Shown here in pieces: positions 26,401 through 38,400 of a DNA stretch of 64,000 nt. The DNA is from Capra hircus. Taxonomy: Eukaryota > Chordata > Mammalia > Artiodactyla > Bovidae. The DNA lies in NCBI RefSeq assembly GCF_001704415.2, contig NC_030823.1, forward strand, positions 72,292,458-72,356,457, given 5' to 3'. The notes under the pieces are model-generated. The model searched no databases. It saw only the letters and a program-made list of their open reading frames with translations, and was not told the origin of the DNA. Position numbers and translations under genes: made by a program. Position 1 is the first letter of the stretch; each line of letters opens with the position of its first letter.

Positions 26401-29400
26401 TTCTGGGAGATCAGGCCCCCTGTTATCCTCTACCTTTCTGCACCTCCCATCCTTAGCCCATCTAATTAATTCAGCTCTTCCAAGACCAATTGTACTTATA
26501 CAGTTGTGTAATAGCCACTTATACAGTTGCGTATTCTTGGTATACTCTGTTTTAATAAGTTTGCTGATAAGACTGAGTTTAACCAACAGCAAGGAACTGG
26601 CCAAGCCACATGTGAGATGTGCTTTCAGAGCCATTGGCTCATTCAGTGCCATTACTTGTCAGGTTTTGCTTTGAGTCTAGCCTTTGGAGATATACCTTTT
26701 GGAGGGAACATTTTCATTCATTAGTGACAGGGTCTTTGGTTTTCCTTTACAGAGATTTGATTTGATTCTTTCTATAGAAATAGTCAAATATTTAATGATA
26801 AAGCTTGGTTGATGAGGATAAATGATCAGGATAGGTAATGTTGAGCTGTGAATATAAAGCAACAGGACCTAATATCCTATATGACTGAGGAAGTTGCTAT
26901 AAGAACCTCACCTCAAGAATGATAAAAGTGGAAGTGTTAGTTGCTCAGTCATGTCCAACTCTTTGCAACGCCATAGACTGTAGCCCACCAGGTTCCTCTG
27001 TCTGTGGAATTCTCCAGGCAAGAATATTGGATGGGTTGCATTCCCTTCCCCATGGGATCTTCCTGACCCAGGGAAGACGCCTGACCCAGTGCAGGGGTCT
27101 CCTGCATTGCAGGCAGATTCTTTACCTTCTGTGTCACCAAGGAAGCCTCAAGAATAGGTCTCCAGTATTTTGAGAAATGCTAGAGCCATTTGAATAAATG
27201 CCCAGTCTCTAATGGTGACAACTCTGAAGGGCAACATGCATTTGGATGGATACTCGTAGTCTCATTGCTTTGTCATCATCCATTCATTTATTTGTCCATT
27301 CTTGCTACACACATATTGAACATAGATTATATGCTGTTAAACAGCTGAATAAAACTAGATCACAATCCTCAAATTGCTTTGGTATATATAGGGAAGACAA
27401 AGAACCAGTAGCAAGACAGTGGGACGTGTGCTCTGATGTTGGTAGGAAGAAGTACTAGGGACATTAGCAAGGGGGCACCCAGCTTGATCTCTCTTTGATG
27501 GGGATGGTCAGAGAATGCACCCATGGGAAGATGAAACTTCTTAGGCCAGTAATAGCCAGGTGAAGGTCAAGTTCATTCTAGGCAAAGAGAATAGCAAAGT
27601 ACAAAGACCAAGAAGTAAGAGACAAGAATGTATGTAACTGAGGGAGGGGGCAAAAGAATGCACAAAGGGTCTGGAAGGGCAAATGTGTACATGGTGGCGA
27701 GAGGCAAGGATATGCAAGGCTACAGACTGAAGGGAGATGCGTTTACAGACGTAAACGGGGAGAAGGAGAGTGGATGAGAGATTCATGTATTCATTCAACA
27801 GATGTACTGAATGACTACTCTGTGCTAGATGCTGGGGGTGCAACTGTGAACCAGCTAGACAGGGGGTGCCTGTGGTTTACTGTCGTGGTTCTCAACCAGG
27901 TTATTTTTGGCCGTTTATCGACCAATTTGTGGTTGGTACAGCTGTGGGCATGATATTGACATCTAGTGAGTGGAGGTCGGGGGCTGCTGCTAACCATCCT
28001 ATAATGATGAGGACAGTCCCCATGGCAAGGCATTATCCAACTCCAGATATTAACAGTGAAAGGCTGGGAAACCCTGGTCTGGGGGGAGAAAAAAAAAAAA
28101 AAAAACAGGAAACCAACAAATAAGCAATGGGAAATTGTGGTGACATTTACGATGGCAGCAAATGAGATCCCAGAATAGGAAATGATGTGGTGGGTGGGCA
28201 GAGTGTGGGCAGAAGAACGCAGGCTAGGTGGGTATAAAAAGATCCCTGTGAGGAAGTGACATCTAGCTGAGAACAAAAGAAAGAACCACCAGGGGAGAAG
28301 CGTATACCAGGCCAAGGAAGCCATGTGAACAAAGGCTCTGAGGAGGGAGCAAACGGGCTGTGACTGAGGGCGTGAGGAGATGGAGGTGCACAGTGGCATG
28401 GTTAGGGGTTCAGATTTATTCAAGGAGAGCGAGCGGAGGACTTGGATAGATAATCCTCCAAGGAGGGTGTCCACGAAAAGATGCTCAGCATTGTTAGCCA
28501 TCAGGGAAAAGCTAGTGGAAACCACAGTGAGCTGTCACTTCACACCTGTCAGAATGGCTATCAGCAAGATCAGGGGGTCCCTGGGCAGCATAGCGGGTAG
28601 GATTCCAGGCTTTCACCGCCATGGCCTGGGTTTAATCCCTGTAGTTGGGGAACATCCCGCAACTTGTGTGGCACGGCCAAAATAAAACAGATGAGGTAAG
28701 TGTTGGTGAGGATGTGGAGGGAAGGGAACACTTGGTTACTCTTAAAGGGAATGTAGACCGGTGCAGCCACTGTGGAAAGCAGTATGAAAGTTCCTCAAAA
28801 AGTTATTAGAAAAAAACATCTACCATATGATCCTGCAATCCCACTTCCGGTTGTATGCTGGAGGAAAATGAAGTCACTGTCTCAAAGAGATGTCCGTAAT
28901 GCCCATGTTCGTTGCAGTATTAACCAGGAGATGCAAACAACCTAAGTGTCTATCAGTGGATGAATGGGTAAAGAAAAGGTCACTCGTGCACACACACGCA
29001 CACACACGTGTGCACACACTACACACATATATACACATGTGCACACACGTGTGTACACACACCACACACACGTGTACACACACAGACTAGAATATTCAGC
29101 CATGAAGAGAGAGGGAGATCTTGGGACAACATGCATGGATTTTGAGGGCATTCTGCTAAGTGAGCTAAGGCAGAAAGATGAATACCATATGTCTTCACAT
29201 ATATGAAAGGAAGTGAAAGTGAAGTCGCTCAATTGTGACCGACACTTTGCGACCCCATGGACTGTAGCCTACCAGGCTCCTCTGTCCATGGGATTTTCCA
29301 GGCAAGAGTACTGGAGTGGGTTGCCATTGCCTTCTCCAGGGGATCTTCCCAACCCAGGGAATGAACCTGGGTCTCCTGATTACAGACGGACGCTTTACCA

Positions 29401-32400
29401 TCTGAGGCACCAGGGAAGCCCTATATAGGGAATCTGAAAAACCTGAACTCATCAACATAGAGACGAAAATGGTGACTGCCAGGGCTGGAGGGGGGAAGAA
29501 ATGGGCAGGGGTTGCTGCTCACAGAAGATAAAGGTCTGAGTATAAGAGGCGTAAGTTCTGAAGATCTAACGGACAAGGTGGTAACGATTATAATGATTAA
29601 CACTGTACTAGACACCTGGAAGTCGTTAAGAGAGTAGACCTGAAGTGTTATCATGACACAGGAAAAGATTATTATGTAAGAGGATAGACGTGTTAACTCA
29701 CCTTATTGTAATAATCATTCTGTAATATGGGGCTTCCCTGGTGGCTCAGATGGTAAAGCGTCTGCCTACAATGCGGAAGACCAGGGTTCGATCCCTGGGT
29801 TGGGAAGATCCCCTGGAGAAGGAAATGGCAACCCGCTCTAGTATTCTTGCCTGGAAAATTCCATGGACTGAAGAGCCTGGTAGGCTACAGTTCATAGGGT
29901 TGCAGAGAGTCGGACATGACTGAGCAACTTCACTTCTATGACTATCAAATCATCACATTTGATACACCTTAAACTGGCGTATATTGCACATCCATAATAT
30001 CTCAATAAAGCTTGGAAAGAAACAGAGTGGGGAAGCCGTTGGAAGGTTTTGAGGAGAGAAGAGTCACAGCCCATTTTACGTTTTAGAAAGGAAGTTCTCT
30101 TTGTGTGGAGGTTGGGTTTTGGAACCAAAAGAAGTTTTCCAAGCTGGGAGCTGTCAGCATAAAGACAACACGGAAAGCCGTGAGAAATGGATGGAATCAC
30201 TGAGGGCAGAAGTAGGCCAGTGCAGACCCGTCAAAGGGTCTCATGCAGGGAGCGACGTGATCAGATAACCCTGCAGGTGAAGTGTGGGGGCGTGGCTTGG
30301 AAAGCCTGGGCAGAGGCTGGGCTTGAGTTCCAGGCTGTTGCAGGAATCTAGGCTCAGCGCGATCAGGGGCCTGAGCTCTGACCATGGATGTGGGAGGAAA
30401 AAGGGGAAAGGATAGAATCAGTATTTGGCTATAGGAAGCCCAGTGGGAGAATGTTCTGGCCTGACTGCCTGGGTGGTGGGCTGAGTAGGGATTGTGCCTT
30501 CTGGAAGTCAGATCTGTTTTCTCTCACTTTGCAAAAGCAGGGAAAACCTGCTGGGGCCCATGGTTTGCCAGGAGGATTGGACCGCAGTGCCCCTGAGCCC
30601 ACTTGCTCTGTGCAGCCCTCCTTCTCCCTCCTCACTGTGGTTCTCAGGGGCCGCCAGCACTTAAGAGCGTCTTTCTGTGACTGTGTCCCCCAGGCGGGGT
30701 CACTCAGGCCTCCCCCTCCCCGTGTGTCCCTGCAGGGGCCCGTGCCTGCTGGCATGCTGATCGAGCGCTCCTCGGACTTTGGCAAGACTTGGCAGGTGTA
30801 CCAGTACCTGGCTTCCGACTGTGGCTCCACCTTCCCCTGGGTCCGCCAGGGCCAACCCCAGGGCTGGCAGGACGCTCGGTGCCAGACTTTGCCCCAGAGG
30901 CCTAACGGGCGCCCGAATGGGGCCAAGGTAGGAGAGGGCACCCTGAGAAACAGGCATGGGGAGAGGTTTCCCACTTCCCATCACTCACGTGGTCACTGAG
31001 GCTTTGGGGAATCCGCGAGAACCCTCCCCCTCCTTCGGGCAGAGCTCTGCTGTCTTTCCTGAGCTCCCCAACAGTGACCGCTTTAGGAGACGTACGTGTG
31101 AGTGCGTGCTCAGTCATGTCTGGCTGCGACCCCATGGACGGTAGGGGTCCTCGGTCCTCTCCAAGCTCCTCTGTCCATGGGATTCTCCAGGCAAGAATGC
31201 TGGACTGGGGTGCCATTTCCTCCTCCAGGGGATCTTCCTAACCCAGGGATCAAACCCACATCTCTTGTGGCTCCACGTCGGCAGGCATATGTTTACCACC
31301 GTGCCACCTGGGAAGGAGCCCTCTGGACACCCTAAAGACATTTGGCAGGGCATCAAATGGAAAAGAGGACTTCTGGGCTTGGCGACAGCTCACCTCTTCC
31401 TGGGTCTCCCCTTACCCCCACTCTCTGCAGGTCCAGCTCAACCTTATGGATTTAGCCTCTGGGATCCCAGCCACACAAAGTCAAAAAATTCAAGGTCAGT
31501 GTGGCTACTCCTCTAGCCTGTGGGACTGTGGGTAGAGAACAAAATAGGCTTGCAGCTCAGATCGTGGACATTTCCGAGTCTTTGCTGCCTCTGTCAGTGG
31601 GGTTGGATTGAACTCCGGCCCTGCTTAAGCTCGTAGGGGTATGGTGCTGGCCCGGCCACTAAAAAGGCCCCAGGCAGGGTTGTGGGGGGTCTTTTCGTTG
31701 TGGGAGGCTTGGGGAAGATGGGTAGTGAGACCAGAGTTCCTTTCCTTATCGTCCTGCCCTAGGAGACTCTGCGTCTAAATTTTTTTTTCCTTTTTTCCCC
31801 ATACCTGCCCCCTCCCTCCTTGCTGTTCCCCGCAGAGCTGGGGGAGATCACCAACTTGAGGGTCAACTTCACCAAGCTGGCGCCTGTGCCCCAGAGGGGC
31901 TACCACCCTCCCAGCGCCTACTACGCTGTGTCCCAGTTGCGTCTGCAAGGGAGCTGCCTCTGTCATGGCCATGCGGACCGCTGCGCCCCCAGTTCCAGGA
32001 CTCCTGCCAGCCCCTCCAGCGCCGTGCAGGTGGCCACCCAGGGCGGGAAGGGAGAGGGGAGCAGGTGGGGCAGACTGTGGGCATCCTCGGGACCCCTGGA
32101 GAGGGGTGGGGCACTAGATTGAAGACTTGAGTATTTACTGTTTTAGCGATGGCGAAGATGAGTGTAAACGGTTATCGTTTTCAAGGTCCCATTTGGTAGC
32201 ACTTCTTTGGACCTGCTTTATTATTTGAGATAATTTTTATTCAGTAACATAGGTGTAAGTATAAGTACACATGTAAGTAGAAGTATATACATGGGTATCG
32301 CAGGGAACTTAAGGCATTGATTCTTAGCCCTGGCCACACATCATAATTTCCTGGGGAGCTAAAAAGATTACTCGGACCCCTACCTCAGACACTCTAATTG

Positions 32401-35400
32401 TATTATTATTATTTAAAGCTCCCGGTGATTCTAACATCTTGCCAGGATTGAGAGCCTGGTTCGGGGGACTTTGAAGTCCCATTTAGAGGTGAGATATGGG
32501 ACAGGAAGAGAAAACAGAGGCTAACACGGATGCTAAGTTCACCCCAGAGCAGCTGAGTCAGATGCATCAGGGATAGAAAGAGAAGCTCCAGCTTAACAAG
32601 TGACCCAGGGGCGTTTGCTGGGAGGCCAGGCTTGAGAGCCATCAGCAGAGGAGGGAGACCCTTTTGCACCAAGAAGCAGAGGGAGCTGTCGTTTCACGTC
32701 CCTGCTTCTTCTACAATATTAACAATCGGGAGCAGGATACTTGTTCTAGTGATAAAGGCACACGGTCAAATCCTATCAAATCCTATCAGGTGGCCAGCTA
32801 GGGAAAATAAGGGGACAGGAGCATTGGGTAGCCTTTTCCTTTCCACTTTCTGGGCCAGTGCTTCCCCCAGGCTGCAGAGGAGGCCAGAGAGAGACCGGCG
32901 CCAGGGATGTGTCAGCCGTTAGGGCCTAAAAACGCAAGACCAGAACACAGGCTGAGTGTGATCGCTGGCGTATGAGGATGTAGAGGAGGGTGAGGGCCTG
33001 CCCAGCCCCAGTGGTTCTCAACTCTGGCTACACCATGGAAACACCAGGTTATAAAGTACTGATGTCAGGGCCTTGTCCCTGAGATTGGATGGAATTGGGC
33101 CTGGGCATTTATATATACAAAGCTCCTCAAATAATGCTTAAGTGTGTCCAGAGTTGAAATCCATGGAGTTAGAGGGACCAGGCAGGCCTGATGAAGGATG
33201 TGCCATTCCAGCTGGGCAGGATCTCGCTGGTGAAGAGAGCGAGAAGGGGCTTCTAGGAAGGAAGCAAAGCAGCAGTACAAGCCACAAGGTGGGGAGAAGT
33301 GGGGCTTATACCGGGAGCAGCCAGTTCAGCTCAGCTGCGCTGTTAGGAGCGAGCGGAGGGCGGGCATGGAGCAAACACAGTGCAGGTCCTGATGCCAGCC
33401 GGCGGGTGGTGAGCTTAATTTGGAAGACAATTAGCAAACAATTGCTATTCTATTTCTGTACCTTAATGAGTCTAGTAACAATTCATCATCACAGTCTCAT
33501 TAGCCAAGCAACTGCAGTCATAGCTTGTTGGAGATTCTCCAGAGGGCCCACAAGAATTGCAGTTTACCAACAAGGCTGTGTGAGCAAACTTCCAGGCGCT
33601 GTTTTGCATTGGGCGGTATGGGGATGGCCAAATACAAGGACCGGGCTTTTAAAAACCCAACAGGAGGAGCAGTGTAGATGTGAATGCATAACAAACACAC
33701 GTGTGTGTACACATATGCACACGTGCACCACACAAGCCGGCCTCTGGGAGCGTCAGAGGAGCTCAGTGCAGGCTGGAGGAGCTGGGGTCCGGGCTGGGCC
33801 CTGGGGTCTAAGCCGAGCGGGAGGGTCAGAGCGGAGAGGGCAAGTCTGTCCCTGGGACGCTCCTGTGATGGTTCCTCCTGGTAAGTGATGGCCCCGCCCC
33901 CAGGTGCACGAGGTCTGCGTCTGCCAACACAACACCGCCGGCCCCAACTGTGAGCGCTGCGCGCCCTTCTACAACAACCGGCCCTGGAGACCCGCAGAAG
34001 ACCAGGACCCCCACGAATGCCAGAGTATGAACCTGGGATCCCCCACCTCCCCTGCAACCACTGGCAGGGGTGCTGGCCCCTCTGGGCTGTGATGACCTCC
34101 TCTGGGATACGAGGAGAATCTCGTCTTTATTATTAATATTTAAATCTAAACTGAATTGCCCCTGTAACCAAAGCTCTCCTTGCTCTTTGGGGAAGGAGAG
34201 GACCTGTGAGTCACATCCTCCCACCGCCCAGATCTCACAGGGACCACGGGCAGGTTCATACTTCTGATGCCACATGCTGTTCATGCTAACCCAGGTCCTC
34301 CTTCCTCCAGCCTCTCCAGTGCTTTATCTTGTGTAGGACACACTTGATCTCCCTGTTGTCATTCTTTCTCTTTCAGATGGCTTCCTGGGGGCAGGGCCCT
34401 TCCTTCCATAAATGAGGACAGCCAGGGTCCCAGCCTAGAGGACAGTGACCCAGCAGGAGGCCCATGGTGGCAGTGGGGGAGGATTGGCATGGGACTTTTG
34501 AACGGCTCTCTCTTTGGCCCCACACGGATATCATCCTGGGATGAGTCTACACACTGGGAGTCGGGAGGCCTCCGTTCTCCGTTTTCCTTTCTTACTGGCT
34601 GCATGAACTGAAATAAATTAAACAAGCCTCCTTGGGCCTCAGTTTCCCCATTTTTCAGACCTGGGCATCTTACAGAGTCAGTGGGGATGCCAGTGAGTTA
34701 GCGTGGCGCGTGCTTTGTAGATGCCAACGATGCCGTCTAGTGTTCAACCCCAGGAATCTCCTTTTTCAGGGTGTGACTGCAACGGACACTCAGAGACATG
34801 TCACTTTGACCCAGCCGTGTTTGCTGCCAGCCAGGGGGCACATGGAGGTGTGTGTGACAACTGCCGGGACCACACTGAGGGCAGGAACTGTGAACGGTGT
34901 CAACTGCACTATTTCCGGAACCGGCGTCCTGGGGCTCCCATTCAGGAGACCTGTATCCGTGAGTAGGGGACCCCGGGCCTCATCTGTCTATTAATCTGCT
35001 CTGGGCTCAACAGAGCACACATCCCTGGGGACTCACATGCCCTCAGGAAGCATAAAGACTTGGGGGCAATTGTTTTTGACTTGGCCGTGCCTTCCTAAGC
35101 AAGTCACCCAGCCTCTCTGGGTGTCAGTCAATTGGTCAGCTGGTCATTATGTAGAACTTATTGTGAGTATGTGGCTGCTTAGTTGCTTCAGTCATGTCCG
35201 ACTCTACGACCCCATGGGCTGCAGCCCTCCAGGCTCCTCTGTCCCTGGGATTCTCCAGGCAAGAATAACTGGAGTGGGTTGCCAGGCCCTGCTCCAGGGG
35301 AATCTTCCCAACCCAGGGATTGAACCCGGGTCTCCTGCATTGCAGGCGGATTCTTTGTCATCTGAACCACCAGGGAAGCCCTTGTTGAGCATAGGAAAGA

Positions 35401-38400
35401 AAAAAGTCAATATCAGATACAGTTCCCGCTGTCAGGAAACACACAGATTGTTTGGTAAATGAGGGAGGAAATGAGGGAGCACTTGGCCCGTTTACCTGCC
35501 TTTACCAGGTGGTAATGTGGTTTGCTTATTTTTCTGTTTCCGCCAGCATTAAGAACTCCTCTATGGCAGGGATTATTCTTGTATCCTTGGGCCCTAGCAC
35601 AAGGACAGATAAATAACTGATGCTCCAGAAATGTTTACTGAAGAAATATAAGTCCCCCAGGAGTGACTAAACACATCCATAATGGTCAATAGGGCTTCCT
35701 GGGTGGCTCAGTGGTAAAGAACACACTTGCAATGCAGGGGCCCCAAGAGATGCAGGTTCAATCCCTAGGTCAGGAAGATCCCCTGGAGGAGGACATGGCT
35801 ACCCACTCTAGTTATTCTTGCCTGGAGAATCTCATGGACAGAGGGGCCTGGCAAGCTATAGTTTGTGGAGTTTCAAAGAGTCAGACACAACTGAAGCGAC
35901 TTAGCACGCATGCAGCGAGGGCCAGTGAATTTGTACAATTCGAATCGAAAGCACTCTGATTCAGGTGGATTAATCATGCAAAACTTTCCAGAAGAAGTAA
36001 GAGTCTCTATTTTGAAAGCTATGAAAGGCACCCAGGTGTTAGGGTGAAAGAAAGGTGGTTCACTTGCTGTTGATATTATCTGCTTATGGAAAGAATGAGA
36101 AAGCTTGAGTTTGACTTCTGTTTCCAGTACTACTTGCTGTATGACCTGAGTATGTTATTGGAACATCTCTGAGCTTCAGTTTCTTCATCTGTACAACAGG
36201 GATAAGCATGGTCAATTCTCAGGGTTATGATAGGATTGCATTAAGGCAACATGCAAGAGTGCCCAGCTCAGTGCTGGCCACAGAGTGGTTTGTTCAGTAT
36301 ATCATGCCAACTGAAACTTTCGTACTACATAACATGTGCCAAGGACTTCCCTGGTAGCTCAGCTAGCAATGCAGGAGAATCCATATTGCAATGAATTCCA
36401 AAGAATCTGCCTGCAATGCTGGAGACCCGGTTTGATTCCTAGGTTGGGAAGATCCCCTGGAGAAGGGATAGAATTCTTGTCTGGAGAATCCCAAGGACAG
36501 AGGAAGCTCACGGGCTACAGTCCACGGGGTCCCAAAGAGTCAGACGCGACTGAGCTACTAAGCACATCAAGGCACAGCAACACATGCCAAGCCGAGCCCT
36601 GTTGCCCCTGCTTTATTGCTCATAAGAGGCCCTATGAGTGTTACATAAGTATCCCCATTTTATAGATGAGCAAACTGAGGCACAGGGGAGCTTAAATAAC
36701 TTGACTAAGGTGGTCAGGTCCTAAGCCAGGAAGTGGGGGGGCGGGGAATAAGAGTCTGAACCAGAATGTGCTCCCCATGCTCTGCTTTTTCTCTCTGCCC
36801 CCCTGGCACCACCTTTGTCTTGCAGCCTGCGAGTGTGACCCCGATGGGGCAGTGCCAGGAGCGCCCTGTGACCCAGTGACTGGCCAGTGTGTGTGCAAGG
36901 AGCACGTGCAGGGGGAGCGCTGTGACCTGTGCAAGCCGGGGTTCACGGGGCTCACCTTCTCCAACCCGCAGGGCTGCCACCGTGAGTAGAGGGTCCCAGC
37001 CTGCCATGGGGCAGGGCACGCGGCCCTGCGCATGAGCCGGGTGCAGGCCTGGCTCAGAACGGGACAGAGACCGCCCGGGGAGGTGGCCAGGTGCTGGGAC
37101 TGGTGGGAAAGCGTGGCGGCCTGGTTTTCTAGGTTTTCTGCGGGGGGAGCGCCCGGCCAGGTTCGTCTCCCTGATGCGTGTCCTCTGGGGGAGGGGTGGG
37201 GGCCAGACTTGGGTGCCCCCCCTCAGCTCAGCAGCTCCCCCTCCTGTGCAGGCTGTGACTGTAGTGTCCTGGGCTCCCGGCGGGACGTGCCGTGTGACGA
37301 GGAGACGGGGCGCTGCGTGTGTCTGCCCCACGTGGTGGGCCCCAAGTGTGACCAGTGTGCCCCCCACCACTGGAAGCTGGCCAGCGGCCGGGGCTGCGAG
37401 CCCTGTGCCTGCGACCCGCGCAACTCCCTCGGCCCCCAGTGCAACCAGGTACACCGCGGGCTGGCCCCCACGCCCCCGCAACGTCCCTCCCTGTGGCTCT
37501 CGGCCTTGGCAGGCCCGGAGACGTGCGCCTACGGCGGGGCGGGCCTGGTTCCGACCGCGGAGCTTGCGTGCTGGCGGGAGCCTCTGCGGCTGGGTGCGCC
37601 GGCGAGTCCCGCTGGCTGACCCGGCTCTCCCCGGCAGTTCACAGGGCAGTGCGCCTGTCGGGAAGGGTTCGGGGGCCTGACCTGCAGTGCCGCAGCCATC
37701 CGCCAGTGTCCCGACGGGACCTATGGAGAGGCAGCCGCCGGATGCCGAGGTGCGGTCTGAGAGGCGGGGGCTGGAGGCGGGGGGTGTGCAGACGCCGTGG
37801 GGGGTGCGGGCTCGGGTGGGCTTGTGCTGGGGGCGTGCGGGTCTGTGGTGTCTGGTCCACGGGGGCTGGGCCCTGGCAGCCCGTGAGAGTACTTGTCCCC
37901 TGCTAGCCCATCCCCATGTCCCCGTGTCCCCTTGTCCCTGTGTCCGCATGTCCCCCTGCTCCCCCCGTCCTCATGTCTCCCTGTCGTCCTGTCCCCCTGT
38001 CCCCGTGTCCCGGTGACAGGAGGGCTGTTTGCGCCTCTCTTCCCTGAGAAAGCGTCTCCCAGCTGTGGAGAAACCCCCTCCTCCCTCTTCGCGGATGCAG
38101 AAAGTGAGCCTCGCGGGGGTCAGTTTGGCAGACCCCAGTCTGTTCCCAGCCCTGTCGCCCCGGGCGGGGTTGCTCCCCCTCTCCGGGCATCGGCCTCCTA
38201 GCCTGGGAAGGGGCACCCTGCCTCGGGTGCTTGCGCCCTTGACGGCGGGCGGGTCCGAGGCGCGCGCGTGCGCTCGGGGAGCGGAGCTCGGGGCCGCGCC
38301 TGCACAAAGGGGCTGCTGAGTGAGCCCCGCCGCCCTCGCCATGGTTCTGCTCTGGCCTTGACAGCCTCTCTGAGTCCTAAGACCCCGAGGCCAGAGGGCG

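Larger units (their letters stand above)
28455..30020 (+). mobile_element. L1 ORF2 3' part and 3'UTR, interrupted by three SINEs
   Basis: Segments 28455-28571, 28691-28985, 29091-29205, 29421-29728 and 29935-30020 read as consecutive L1 sequence, for example 'tcacacctgtcagaatggct', 'ccactgtggaaagcagtatg' and 'aatctcataaagc'-like end text at about 30000. SINEs were inserted later at 28572, 29209 and 29729. Confidence 0.78.

Noticed and set aside
29729..29934. tRNA-Glu-like head with box B-like 'gttcgatccctgg'
   Set aside because: This is the tRNA-derived part of a Bov-tA SINE, repeated many times here, not a functional tRNA gene.
36714..37949. 411-codon open frame on the minus strand
   Set aside because: It lies antisense to LAMB3 exons 11-13 in very GC-rich sequence, where stop codons are scarce. 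It is low complexity and crosses introns; the sense exons explain the region.
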